Origin: Heliocidaris erythrogramma
Taxonomy: Eukaryota > Echinodermata > Echinoidea > Camarodonta > Echinometridae
Direction: 5' to 3'
Assembly (NCBI GenBank): GCA_025617745.1
Contig: CM046873.1
Span: forward strand, 27,789,410-27,853,409
Length of the DNA: 64,000 bases
Position numbers and translations under genes: made by a program. Under the pieces are notes generated by a model. That model saw only the letters and a program-made list of their open reading frames with translations, ran no database searches and had not been told where the DNA came from. Position 1 is the first letter of the stretch. The number at the start of each line of letters is the position of its first letter. Of this stretch, positions 1 through 11,489 are shown in pieces.

Positions 1-307
1 TTTGGCTGGCGTGGCCGTGGTGCTACGACGTGCTGCAGTCGCAGATCTTGCATAAAAAGTAGATCATTCCAGCGGATCATTAGAAAGAAATTGCCCAGAG
101 CTCTGGCGGGACGCCCACCGGGTACGTCGCTGATCACACTCTCTGGCTTCGCGGCTTAATCTCCAGCTTTAGAATTTATGTGCTTGAAATATCTCGGCAT
201 TATCATAATATCTCTTTAAACTTTTGAAAAAGAAAGAAATAACAGTCCAAAAGGTGATTGAAAACATGATGGATGCATGATGAAGCATGACCATCATTTA
301 CTGCGGC

Positions 308-694
308 AGCCCGAACACTAGACCAAAAGCTTCAGTCTCTCTGTACCGTCGGTTGTTCCGCTGAGACTTCGTCTGGCTCCACTAGACCTCCGTACATAGA
401 GACTGAATGATCACATATCGCGTAGTGTGTGGACGATCATATCCGGAACCGGAAGTGGTTCTCTGTGTGTTTGTGTGTGTAGCATGTATTGCATGTATTC
501 AGTGGCGTACTCGTGCAGTGTATATATGTAACGGCAACGCGACCTAAGGCTCAGGTCGGCTGATCGTCCACCTTGTTGGTGATACACGGTCGTACCGTCT
601 GTCTATGGGGAAGGTTGAGAAATGTCAGAAATATTAAAGATTTCCCCATAACAGACGGTTATTTCTGTCTACCCGAACACGTAGTGTTCGGGCT
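308..694. mobile_element. Short element with 13-bp terminal inverted repeats and nested stem-loops
   Basis: AGCCCGAACACTA at 308-320 is the exact reverse complement of TAGTGTTCGGGCT at 682-694. Inside, 331-347 pairs with 391-407 and 594-612 pairs with 642-659. The right end is itself a hairpin (672-680 with 684-692), followed by a second small one (693-706). No reading frame is present. It looks like a non-autonomous element of about 390 bp; the family is not recognised and no clear target-site duplication is visible. Confidence 0.5.
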
Positions 695-917
695 GCGCTT
701 CGCAGTCCTTTGATCGCATGGATGTCACATAATTACAAGGTCGTTTGTCAAAATGATAGCCATGAAACATGAAATCAGTTGATTTTAGGCTATTTTAGGT
801 ACTTACAATACTTTACGATTGACTGTCTTTCTTTTCAATGAGGATGATACAAAAAAGGCATATTTATCTCCAAGAGCCTGTAGTAAAAACTTCCGAAGGT
901 CGGTGTTTTGCTTGCAA

Positions 918-1245
918 TGCGCATGCGTCAGCAGCTCCAATTATAATACAGACAAGAAGGGAGGATTATGAATATTCATTAAGACGAGCTTGAGCGAGAG
1001 CGCTAGATCTATACGCTAGCGATCGGCGGATTACAGTGGGTATATGAATATTCATTATTCCATTGACGAAAACTATGCCGTCATTGTAATAAACATTCAT
1101 AGGCGCATGCGCAAGTGCCTATTTTCAATTTGGCTTTAACAACATGGCGAATGGGACTGGTTTCGAAAATTGAGAGTAAAAAGTGACATTCATCGATTCT
1201 ACACATTTTTTAGGAAAAGCTGATTTGCGTAAAGTCTGTTTAGGT
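918..1245 (+). promoter_or_regulatory. Candidate promoter and non-coding first exon
   Basis: Two palindromic NRF-1-like motifs (TGCGCATGCG at 918-927 and GCGCATGCGC at 1103-1112) bracket a stretch with two ATGAATATTCATT motifs. They are followed by ATGGCGAAT, a YY1-like context, and a good splice donor (TTTAG then GTAAGT, GT at 1244). NRF-1 and YY1 sites cluster at animal housekeeping promoters. No downstream exon could be linked, so this is weak inference. Confidence 0.25.
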
Positions 1246-1364
1246 AAGTGGCATCGTATATATGATACTTTAATTAAAAAATAATAATTACATGGCCATT
1301 TTTTAAATGGTCATTTGAACATTGGTAGATTGTGAGACCCACCGAATCGTACTGGTTTCACTCA

Positions 1365-1400
1365 GGACGCTGCCACTTCGTGGCAGCGTCCCGGGGCTAG
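1365..1400 (+). repeat. 12-bp perfect hairpin followed by CTAG (Helitron-like 3' end?)
   Basis: GGACGCTGCCAC (1365-1376) and GTGGCAGCGTCC (1380-1391) form a perfect stem with a 3-nt loop, and CTAG ends at 1400. A GC-rich hairpin a few bases before CTRR is typical of Helitron 3' ends. Against this, the base after CTAG is A rather than the usual T, and no matching 5' end was found. Confidence 0.3.
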
Positions 1401-1629
1401 ACCATCATGACCATGACCATGATGACTGAGACTTGAGAGACACATGACATGAGAGAGAAGGTGTGAATGTGATGATGAGGCAAAGCCAGCAAAGAGAGAG
1501 GATAATTTATAGGCCTAAGTCAGATATTGATAGTAGAATGTCAAAATCTCAAATTAAAATGAAGGAGCCAGGCCAAGGGCAGGCAGGATGATATTATTGA
1601 TAATGATTACAAAGGAATAAAAGAAGGAG

Positions 1630-2416
1630 TAGGCCTAACGTCCGTGCGCATTGACTCGCCACCGTTGTTAACTCGCCACTCACCTGTCACTTACTGTCAG
1701 AACTCGTCCTCTAAAAATTATCTGCATCGCTTCAGACTTTGTTGTGGCTACATTGAATAGGTCAAAATATATTCTTCTGCCGTTGGAAGTCTCTTGTAAG
1801 ATCCGGCGCATGAATAAGAGTTGGGCGCGATCAAAGTTTAACTAGCACACACACTCCTGCAATAGCCGGTGGATGGAGCTCGGGCGACAAAGACTAGACC
1901 TCCCTACTCAACAATAGTTGTAGCCCAATATGATGACGGAAGTTGACAAAATTTGCTATCGAGATGAAGATTAAAATATACTGATCAAGCTGGTACCATT
2001 TTAAAAGAGGGGGTGGTGTGATCTAAAAAATAGAAGGGGGTGGCGGTTTAACGTAGAACCCTCTACAAGAAGGTGGCGAGTCTGCGTAGATCTGGCACAT
2101 GTGTTGTGTGTATGTATGACGTGCCTGTGTGGTGTGCGCATGCGCGCAGTATTGGATTTGTAACTACAGGTAGAGATCGATGGGCGCGACTCAACAGCAG
2201 CCACCTATTGAGTCGCCATCCCGGAAGTACGTATATAGTGACGTCATTCTCTTTAAAATGGAGCATTTTCATGAATCATGCTTTTGAGATATTTTAGGGG
2301 ATACATTGATGTTTTCATATTAAATCAAGATTTTGGCAAGAATAAAGTTTAATTTAGCAGTATAGGAAGTTTAAGGCCGTTGGGTGGCGACTCAATGCGC
2401 ATGGACGTTAGGCCTA
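1630..2416. mobile_element. Non-autonomous DNA element with about 34-bp terminal inverted repeats
   Basis: The left end from 1630 (TAGGCCTAACGTCC) and the reverse complement of the right end ending at 2416 agree over about 34 bp with few mismatches, both continuing into TGCGCATTGA and TCGCCACC. The 787-bp interior has no convincing coding sequence and carries an NRF-1-like palindrome at 2134-2144. The target-site duplication is not clear. Confidence 0.6.
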
Positions 2417-2519
2417 ATAAAGAAAAGAAAATGGAGGAAAAGAAGGAAGGTATATGGAAGGGGAGAAATAGTCATGATAGTCTAGACTAGAGACTAATAA
2501 TATAGTTAGTAGAGTACAA

Positions 2520-2711
2520 CTGGGCATTGTGGCGTGCGCCTGTAATCCAGCTACCAGTGGAAGTTATAAACTGATTCAGCGGACCCAGGTTCGAGACTGA
2601 GTCACGTCTTTCGGATGTTGACGTTAAAGGTCGGTCCCAGACGTAAATAATCATATCTGATTGATACACGTCTGTAAAAACCCAATTACACACACACACA
2701 CACACACACAG
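2520..2711 (+). mobile_element. SINE with a 7SL-like head
   Basis: The head contains GTGGCGTGCGCCTGTAATCC and CAGCTAC, close to the 5' domain of 7SL (SRP) RNA and of Alu, rather than a tRNA. A B-box-like GGTTCGAGAC follows, then a body with TTTCGGATGTTGACGTTAAA and GGTCGGTCCC, the style of invertebrate SINE bodies. The element ends in a (CA)n tail at about 2691-2711. It could also be a 7SL pseudogene fused to a SINE body. Confidence 0.55.
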
Positions 2712-2834
2712 ATTAACCACATTGTTAACTCCAGCCCAGGCATCGCCGATATTCTGCCCATGTTGTAGCTCACCAATTCAAATGACTTGACATCACTAGT
2801 GCGCAATCACTAGTCTAGGTCTACTCTAGGACCG

Positions 2835-3577
2835 TACCTTCTTCTTCTTCGTAATTCTTCTTCCTCCGATGTTCAGAGATCAGCGGCAAACTGAACCGCA
2901 TGTTGGTCAGGGACAGGAACTAGTTGTCAAGCTAGCTGTGATATTTTGTCTAGACGGACATGATGTATTTTTAGAAGGTATCGCAGGCAGTGGGTTGTTA
3001 TGCTGGCAGAGAGTGGATTTGATACAGACAATAGAGGAAGTAAAATAGTAGCAGCAAGGGCAAGGGGATTGCAAGTGGTGAAGGCCTGGACGACTTCAAC
3101 TGGGGGGTCGAGTGCCAGAATGTGATGGGTGAGAGCACTACGATGAGCTTGAAGAGCAGGGCAAGAGGCAACAAAATGGATGGCGTCTTCATTGGCTGCA
3201 GCGCAGAGTCTACATGTGGAACTGGAGGACTTGCCTATGGTGTTCAGTCGGGCCTGAGTAAGATAAGTGCCGGTCAAGAGCTGAGAGCGGAGCCTCGAAG
3301 CATTTCGAAGGTGTGATGGCAGGGCAGCTGGGAACAACTTTGGAGAGGTGGGCAAGGTGGCAGACTGCAACCAAAGGGCGAGGCTGTGCTTCTTCTCTAT
3401 GGCATCACGTATTTGAGCATCGTGCTTGGTGAGGATTGCTTGGCAGCACAGCCTTTTCCACTCAAGGTAGCAGATATCCGAGAAGCCCGACAGAATTGGA
3501 GGAAGTTCAAACTTGTCTATGAGTACCGCCAACAGTTTCTGCCGCTGTACATACAGGGAAACTATCGGCGGTTCCAA
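2835..3577 (-). pseudogene. C-terminal fragment of a non-LTR retrotransposon ORF2
   Basis: A 216-codon minus-strand frame (3577 to 2927) ends with the zinc-binding tail typical of the reverse-transcriptase protein of CR1/L2/Jockey-type elements: a basic LLTGTYLTQARL stretch, then a C-x2-C and a later H-x4-C in CRLCAAANEDAIHFVASC. No RT or endonuclease domain is present, so it is a 5'-truncated copy, the usual product of aborted target-primed reverse transcription. On the plus strand the start of the element (about 2835-2870) is a CTTCTTCTTC-rich stretch that would be its 3' microsatellite tail. The frame is open but the copy is almost certainly dead. Confidence 0.7.
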
Positions 3578-4349
3578 TAATGCAGGAGAAATATTAAAGT
3601 AAAAGAAGGATGAATACTGAATGAGATTAGAATATAAGGAAAAGATATGAAGCGTGTAAGAGGATGAAGGACCTGAAAAAGATATACATGTACTTGTTTG
3701 TACATGTAGAAGAAAGGGACTGAGAAAGGATAATGAAAAGTGGGGAAAAAAGATTAGAAAACGGGGAAGATCATGAAAATATGGAGGTGACAGAGCGATT
3801 GAAAGAGCTAGAACCTTAGATGAGCGGCGAGAGAAGTAAATTGTACGTGTACGTGTATAATGTTAAAGAAAGACAGAAAGGTACAGTAATTCTTTATGAA
3901 ATGAAATAAACATTTGAATCCAGTCTTGAAATAAGAATGAAAAATTGATTTCATGGTGATATAATTTTTGTTAGTTCACGTCATTACGGAATTTGTAATA
4001 TTCACACATGCATGAGATGAGGAGGTTTCCTCTTTAGTGGATTGAATCTACATGTACTCACTTAAACCTGGTTGAAAGATAGTATGCCCCTTATGAATTC
4101 TGGTCTAGAAACTGTCTAACTGCTACCAGTAATGTATGAGCCCATTCGCACTCACTTTGTTAGAGCGGTCTAACTAAGACCCATTCCTCAAGTAGGCCTA
4201 CGGTTCTGAGGTGAGTGTGTACGCAAAAGTGGTCCAGGAAGCGGTCCAGAAGACCACCTTGGGAGGTGGTCTTGAGGAACAGTTTTTTAATAGTTACACT
4301 GCTCTAACGTGCATAGTTACACTGCTCTAACTACATGTAACATCGCTGC

Positions 4350-5075
4350 ATGATAGAATGATAGAAAAGAAAGAAACATAAGAAAAGATAGAAAGAGAAA
4401 TGGATAGAATGATAAAAACAAAACATAAGAAATTTAAAGAAAGAGAAGATGATAGAAAAAAAACAAGGAAAGATAGAAAGAGGAAATGATAGAATGATGA
4501 ATAAATAGAAAGGGAACATGATAGAATGATAAAAAACAAAGAAAAACATAAGTTTAAAGAAAGAAAAGATGATGGAATTATGAAAACAAAGAAAAACATA
4601 ATACAAAGAGAAAATGATCAGTGATAAAAACAAAGAAAAACATAAGATAGGTAAAGAATGAAAAGACGATAGAATGATGAAAACATAATGAAAGATTGAA
4701 AGAGAAAATGAAAGAATGATGAAAACAAAAGAAAAACATAATGAAAGAAAATGATAGAATGATAAAAAAGAAAAAACATAAGAAATATAAAGAAAGAAGA
4801 GACGATAGACATAGTATTATAAAACAAAAGAAAACAAGGAAAGATCGAAAGAGAAAGTGAAATGATAGAACGATGAAACAAGGTATAACATAAAGAAAAG
4901 GTAAAAAGAAAAGAGAAGACGATAGGATGAGGAAAACAAAGGAAAACACAAGGAAAGGTGGAAAAGCAGTTACTATTAACAAGAAAAGGTGCCATATAAA
5001 TTATTATAAAAAAAACCAAGATGATAGAATGATATGCACACAGAGAAAAAAGGAAAGTGGAAAAAAAAAGAAGCC
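4350..5075. repeat. Purine-rich degenerate tandem repeat
   Basis: Diverged copies of a GATAGAATGATAAAAACAAA-like unit repeat for about 700 bp with strong A/G strand asymmetry. Long minus-strand frames rich in F, L, S and I arise only because the complement is pyrimidine-rich; they are not genes. Confidence 0.7.
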
Positions 5076-5079
5076 TTGG

Positions 5080-5780
5080 AAAGATACATGTATTTGCATC
5101 AGGCAGGCAGTATACGGTTTGAATTCTGGGCGAAAAAAAATGACCCGCTGACCGGAGCTGCAATAGCAACAAGACCACTTTGACTACTAGTTGAGCGATT
5201 TGAGACATACATGTAAAAAATGTGCTGATTGTGTTTACTAAGCAATCAAACCGTTCTTCAAGAACCTTTCCTCTAGAGCGGTCTATTATAAACTAAAGAG
5301 CAGTCTAACAGTAACAGGGAGTGTAAATAGGGTCTATGTATTCATGTAGGAGAGACTGGGGTAAATGTAATTGTGGCCCCTATGTCGTTGAGGGCTTCTA
5401 AATATGTAATTATGTAATTATTTTTTGCATCACTTGATGATGTGATTTGCACATGTATGCCTATTGTAGCTTAAATCTTCCTCCTATACATTGTACGGAA
5501 AAATCAGCCTTTTAACAATCCAAATTTCATAAGCTGGAAAGTGGCAATTTTTCTTTACATAATTTTGGAGTGTAATACATGCATTTAATGTATTTTAAGA
5601 TGAGTTTTTGGTTGAAATACAGGAATAATATGAACGGAGGAACACACAAGCAACAAAACTTCCATGAGAAATTTTTAATAGGGGGACTGTACATTGGATC
5701 TCACAGGTACATGTACAATGTACATTTTGTACATGTACATGTAGTGATGATGTGGCCCCGAGGTATAGTTGTGCACCTAT
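5080..5780. other. Non-coding, no gene seen
   Basis: AT-rich sequence with short frames only and a TACATGTA-type self-complementary cluster near 5708-5745. Confidence 0.5.
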
Positions 5781-6016
5781 CACTATGAACATGACAAACA
5801 AAGAAGCGGACAATTTATGCTGCTCCTCATTGTACCCTTCACAATTGCACTGGTTAACAAAAGAACATCCATTCATTGCTATCCTGTAAAAATATGTAGA
5901 ACAGGTGTCACATAATAGAAGTGAAGGGATCTTCTTTTGTCTACTAGAGCTATTGTGGAGGGTACAATGAGGAGCTGCATAAATTGTCCGCTCTCTTTGT
6001 CACCGTGTTCATAGTG
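5781..6016. mobile_element. Palindromic MITE with about 70-bp arms
   Basis: The left arm from 5781 (CACTATGAACATGACAAA, then GCGGACAATTTATGC and GCTCCTCATTGTACCC) reappears reverse-complemented up to 6016 with a few mismatches. About 90 bp lie between the arms. No coding sequence. Confidence 0.65.
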
Positions 6017-6339
6017 TATGTATGCCTAAAGTGGTAAAGTGGATGGTTACCCACTCGCTGTATGTCATTTAAATACATAAAGTACATGTGATGAGTCACT
6101 CTCATTTAGTTATTTCAACGACTTGGCTGGACCAATTATGATTTCAGTGATTGCTGGTTGGTGTACATGTGAATATCAGAACCATTTAGTATAAATTATA
6201 TCAGAACCACCCTTATTTGTTGGTATTAAAAATTCATTATACTATCTTTCCCAAAATTATTGGACATGTGTTGATACAACCCCTCTCCAAAAAAGTTGGA
6301 TTTCTTCATCACAACCATCAAAAATGAAAATTTATGGAA

Positions 6340-6530
6340 TTGTCAGTACAAAGCAAATGGGAGAGGTGCTCAGAAGGTACAATACCGAGTTGTCAATTTG
6401 AGTTTGATCAATTGCCAATTTAAAATAAGCTTTCTTTTTCTTTATCAAATTTTCCTCAGCTTTCACTAATAATGCTTGTCAGTAATTTTCCTGCTTTTGA
6501 TTAAAACCATCTCATTATCAGGATGGATGG
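6340..6530. mobile_element. Degenerate half copy of the long-arm MITE family
   Basis: GCAAATGGGAGAGGTGCTC, GAGTTGTCAATTTGAGTTTG and the ending ATTATCAGGATGG match the right half of the palindromic elements at 7908 and 61282, with many substitutions. Confidence 0.45.
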
Positions 6531-6707
6531 ACTAGTCCTTTATATAGCTGCTGGGGATTATCAGATCATTTCTTGCTTACTGAAATTTAATCCAAAAGTA
6601 ATTACATGAAGACAACTATTGGCAATTTCCATAGATCTGTGTCGCATACATGTTAAGATTGCATCCAAGAAACTCTTTCAACAAAATATTCAGGGTTAGG
6701 AGGAGAT

Positions 6708-6800
6708 CCATTCACCCTTTCAAGACAATTTACCACATTTTGTGGTTTGGCTCAATAACTTTTGATTCAGAGCTCTAAAAATATTTAAGGTGCACAAGTA
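6708..6800 (+). repeat. Dispersed repeat, inverted copy at about 39310-39390
   Basis: The segment with ACCACATTTTGTGGTTTGG and CTCAATAACTTTTGATTCAG recurs reverse-complemented near 39330-39385. Family not recognised. Confidence 0.5.
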
Positions 6801-7907
6801 GAAAGAACAAAAATTTCTTCACACACTACATGTATGTCCATTTTTGTTGCGTACATGTCTATATTGTGCTTAATGCCAGGGATTTTGAGGGCACTCCACC
6901 CTCATTACATGTACATGTACCTTGCTAGTTGCAGTGACAACCTGTCTATAAAGACCACATATATACATGTATTTAATCCACCTATCGCATACATGTGTAT
7001 ATTCGTTTATCTAATTTTTTGCTTTAAGTACAAATTTTCTGAGTCTACTCTACATGTACAGTACTTTCAACTCATGCATAATTTATTACATGCAGTGTGT
7101 GTTTATATTAAAATGGTAATGCTGTTAAACTCGAAGGAAAAGAGAGGTCATTTGAATCAGTGCAGCTCTCACATGTCTGCAACGTGATGATAGTCTTTGT
7201 GTTCAGCTTTCACTAGCCCTTGTTGACTAAACTTGCCTTTTGCTACATGTAGTCAGTGTACTTGAACTTTATTGGTCCAACTATACATGTAAATGTAGAT
7301 TGAGATGGCACTGGCATCATATGGGTGGTGGGGGGGGGGGGGGTGCACCACTGACCAGACTTTAAGATGAAACAGAGAACAGGCCAACAAGTTAGGAGAG
7401 GATGGAGGTGGAAGGGGGTTGTAACCTTGATACCATTTTTTTAGGTTCATGTTACCCCGTCCCTTATGTCCTTCTATCGTTCTTTTCTTCCCTATAAGTT
7501 TCTTTTTATATTTATTAATTAATTTTTATTTATTTTTAATCTACTTTATTTCATTTGTTATTTAATTATTTATTATTAGTAGTAGTATTCTTTTATTTCT
7601 TCTTTTTTAAAAATTTATTCATTTTATTTATTCATTTTATTTATTTTTTATTTTTTATTTATTTTTATTGTTTTAAATTTATTTATTTAATTATCATTAT
7701 TATTATTATGTATTATTATTATTTTTTTTTTTTGGGGGGGGGGGGTGCCCATATGCCCCAAAATATACTGTTGTTACACATGTACATACACGTGTACATA
7801 GAGTGTACACCTCTGTTCATGAATTACACATTCCTGGTATGAGTTACAGTGCATATACTCAGTAAAATGTCGATCTGGTGTTCATGATCTTGATGAATTT
7901 TCTTTTT

Positions 7908-8440
7908 AAAGGAAAAGTCCACCCTGATATTAAAGTTGGTTTTAAAAGAAGCAGACAAAATAAAGAAACAGATCAATGAAGTTTGAGCAAAATCCAATTA
8001 GAAATAAGGAAGATCAAACACAAATTGGCAACTCTGTGACGTACAGTATCTTGTGAGCTCCTCTCCCATTTGCTCCGGAGCCAAAGATTCATAAATTACC
8101 ATTTCCTTTGATTTTGATGATGGAATAGATTTGTAACAATAATAAAGGGTTTGTGTAAAAGCATAGACGTGTACATGTAAGTGAAATGATTATATCTAGG
8201 GTGCATGTATGATGAAAATATTTTCTTTAGAGAATATGGAAATTCATGATTATTGGGGTAGGCCTACAGGGCAAATGGGAGAGGAACCTGCAAGATGTGT
8301 CACAGAGTTGCCAATTTGTGTTTGATTGAATTCAACTTCAAATTTCGTAACTTTCTTATTTCTTATCTGATTTTGCTCAAAGCTTTCATTGATTCGTTTC
8401 TATAATTTTTTTGCTTCTTTTAAAACCAAATTTGATTCAC
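7908..8440. mobile_element. Palindromic MITE, copy 1 of the long-arm family
   Basis: The left arm (AAAGTCCACCCTGATATTAA onward, with GCAAAATCCAATTAGAAATA and GAGCTCCTCTCCCATTTGC) is mirrored by the right arm (GCAAATGGGAGAGGAACCTG to TGCTTCTTTTAAAACC). Arms are about 180-200 bp each. Same family as 10497-11008 and 61282-61810. Its extreme right end is disturbed by a second degenerate start at about 8441. Confidence 0.65.
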
Positions 8441-8639
8441 GGAAAGTCCTCCCTGATATAGTATTAAGATAGTTTGAATAAAAGTTATTCAAATAAGATA
8501 CATAATCACTGATTGACAGAAAGCTATTAAAGGATAAGAAAATTATTTTTTTTAAAGGTTTTAATCTGAATGAACAATAAAGATTGCCACTTCCCCTCGC
8601 TGAACAATTAAGTTGGACCATAATTCCACAGAGAAAATA

Positions 8640-8875
8640 ACTATTTGGGGGGTGGCAAAAAAACTTTTTTTCTCGCCAGACCTTCAAAATTCGCGCAGGG
8701 GGTCCAGTTCCCCTCCATAATTCCCCGACAAGCAAAAAAAAAAAAAAAAAAAGGTCTTCATTCTAAAAGGGGGGCACAATCGAGAAAATGGCGGATCGTC
8801 TATGGTCAAAATGCATACTTTTCTTCCAAAGGGGGGGGGGGGGGGGGGGGCACGGGCCGAAAGTTGAAGGGTGTC
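8640..8875 (+). repeat. Dispersed repeat with poly-G, also at 59085 and 60330
   Basis: Shares CTCGCCAGACCT, CCTCCATAATT, AAATGGCGGATCGTCTATGG and TCAAAATGCATACTTTTCTT, followed by a long G run and CACGGGCC, with the two copies inside the TRIM array. Not coding. Confidence 0.6.
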
Positions 8876-9156
8876 CATTTCATATGAGTAAGTTTTGTTA
8901 AATTTCTTTATTGTAATTTTCTTTAAATAATTATTTCAATTTTCAATTTTTAACAAATTAAGGCCATATAATCTGTGTGTATCAGTAATTACAAGTTTGA
9001 TGTTCACGTATTTAAATGTCTCTTTTTTTTATAAACACCTTTTAGCTGCGTACAGAGCACTTCCAGTAATTTTTGGGAAGAAATTGCCATCTTTTTCATC
9101 CCAATTTGACAGTATGACTTAAATTTAGTTCTTGATATCAGACTAACCCATCCTCA

Positions 9157-9445
9157 TCAATATTCCCAAGTTGTAAAAGCGTGACAATCAGCTAGATTAT
9201 CTGTAGCACTGAGTATCTTACTGCTGGGGTCCTTGCCAAGACCATCAACTCGGAGCAATGCTTTCCATTTCTTGTGAAGGATGATACTCGCTACATTCTT
9301 GTTTTCTGTACCACCCTTGTTCGTTACTTTTGCTGCCGATCTGACACCTGGATTTGGGAACTGCCCTTTTTTTCATTTCTTTGATGGTGTCCTGATCATC
9401 GATCATCTTGGCATCGGCTGTAAAAACAGCATCTTCGATCCACAT
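9157..9445 (-). pseudogene. Broken coding fragment of unknown protein
   Basis: A minus-strand frame from 9445 reads MWIEDAVFTADAKMIDDQD and then passes an A7 run. After a 1-nt shift at that run, the next frame is open for another 68 codons with ordinary, non-repetitive composition (it contains KWKALLRVDGLGKDPSSK) and ends at a stop at 9157-9159. Two adjacent high-complexity frames meeting at a homopolymer suggest a real coding exon or processed pseudogene with a frameshift, or an assembly error in the A run. No domain was recognised and no splice sites were assigned. Confidence 0.35.
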
Positions 9446-9459
9446 ATATCATTTTAATA

Positions 9460-10490
9460 GTAAATTTGCTGGCGCATTGTACGTGTACATATATAGGTAA
9501 GCAGTATTATGTATAAAGTTTTCGATTGTTTTTCTGAAGTGGTACTGTACTTAACTGACTTGCTTAGACATGCTGGTATCATAAACAGCAAACATTCTTG
9601 CAAGGTCAGTCCATTATTTGTACTGTAACTAATTGAACTTTGCAGAAGCTGAAAAAATAAAAAGAAAGTTAAGTTGGAAAATTTGAAAAAAAATCAGGAA
9701 AACATGTTTTTAAATCTGTGTTAATCTTAAATTGGCAATCTTCTGGCAGATTAGTCATTGTGATCTAGGGAACTTGGGACAGCCCTCCCATTTATTGTAC
9801 ACTAAAATCATGAATTTCCATTTCTTTCCTATTTTCGTATAATACATGTGTAACCCTAGCCCTCTAAACTGTTAGACTCTGGAGAGCATTATATATGGAT
9901 GGCATAAATTACATGTACACGTACACGGTATACATGTAGACTGTGCCAAGGGGTTTAGCTCTCTTCAAAGTTTTATAAAAATCTGATCAATACATACTTT
10001 TCAAATGTCTGCACTTCATTAACCATCTATTATTTTACAAAATATTGTGTACAAAACTTGTAGGAAATTTATGACTATTTTTTATGATACTACACATTAG
10101 AATTCCTTTACCCAACCTTATGCCTAAGAATTATTGAAAATTACATGAATTCTTGTTTTGTCTATTATTTTTTGTTTTGCATTTGTTTGCTATGGAAATA
10201 TTAAAAATGTATTAAATGTCTTTCTAAAAATCTGCAATTTTCTCTGAAAATGTTTATGGTAGCATATATAATCATATACATGTATTTTATTTTATTTTAA
10301 TTTTTTTGTGCAGTCAGAATTAAATGATATTCATTTTTACTTGAAGATAGATGCACAAAGTCCATGTAATGTACATGTATAAAATGTAGAGCAAAAAGTT
10401 GTACACTGGCTTCTAGATATTTTGAAGTTAGGACTCCTACATGTACATGTACATGTATGTACTCTAATTGTTTCACATATGTATTTTAAC
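9460..10490. other. Non-coding AT-rich stretch
   Basis: No gene seen. It contains TACATGTA-type runs (about 9914 and 10438-10458) and possible traces of the long-arm MITE family around 9640-9800. Confidence 0.4.
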
Positions 10491-10496
10491 TTTTAA

Positions 10497-11008
10497 TGGG
10501 AAAGTTAACCCCGATATTATAAAGTTGGTTAAAAAGAATCAGGAAACTTAATAGAGAAACAGATCAATGCAAGTTTCAGCAAAGTCGTCATGTAATTATT
10601 GTAATTAATTAAACACAATGTGGCAACTCCTTGAAGTACATCTTGCGAGCTCCTCTCCCATTTGCACCATATACATTGTACAAAAATTCATAAATTTCAT
10701 TTTCTTCGTTTTGATGAGGGAATAGATTTGCATAATGATTTGTGTGTTAGCATTTATAAGCGAAATGATATTATAAGGTATAGTATGATAAAATATTTTC
10801 TTTAGGGAAAAAGAAAATTTGTGATTTTTTTCAGTACAGAACAAATGGGGAAGGAGCTCGCAACATACATCATGGAGTTGCCAATTTTTGTTTGATTACA
10901 ACCTCAAAAATCATAACTTATTTCATATCAGATTTCGCTATAACATTCATTGATCTGTTTCTATAATTTTTCTGCTTCTTTTATTAACCAACTTTATCAG
11001 GGTGCACC
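10497..11008. mobile_element. Palindromic MITE, copy 2 of the long-arm family
   Basis: Left arm AAAGTTAACCCCGATATTAT and GAGCTCCTCTCCCATTTGCA; right arm ACAAATGGGGAAGGAGCTCG to CTTTATCAGGGTGCACC. More diverged than the copy at 61282. Confidence 0.6.
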
Positions 11009-11186
11009 AGATTGCACCATTTAAAATGTAAAATTTTCAAAGCTCCATACCGTGGAAGGGGGGGGGGGGGACACCCCCCTTCTACGCCTTCTCCCCTCGG
11101 TCGCTTCACTTTGCTCCTCGCAATGTCTCACTCTAAACTCTCACTCAAGGTTGGCAGCCCTGACATATACATGTATGTATCAGGTG

Positions 11187-11489
11187 CAATAGACCAGTTT
11201 GGTAATGTATTTAAATTTTATGCATACATGTGTACCTTTCAAAAAAAGGTTGTTCTTGACAACCTGAAAGCTTGCCAGAGGCTTGTCGGACAGAGCAACA
11301 AGTAGTGTATGCAAACTGGATTCCAAGTACTGCATTAGTTGAGGCTCAATTATAAAAAGCAGGTTAATGGAATAGCTTGTCACTACATGTACATGTGTAT
11401 GTAGGTGATCAGAGAAGAAATGTGCATAAATTTGTGTGCATAAATTTGTGTGCATAAATTTGTGTACATTATACAGAACCGGTCTATTG
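11187..11489. mobile_element. MITE with CAATAGACC termini, copy A
   Basis: Starts CAATAGACCAGTTTGGTAAT and ends with CAGAACCGGTCTATTG. Copy B is at 17342-17568. The interiors share AAGGTTGTTCTTGACAACC and GGAATAGCTTGTCACTA. Copy A has a triplicated GTGTGCATAAATTT unit near its right end. Confidence 0.65.

Noticed and set aside
4327-5208. Overlapping minus-strand Phe/Leu/Ser-rich frames resembling membrane proteins
   Set aside because: The plus strand is a purine-rich tandem repeat; hydrophobic composition is a by-product.
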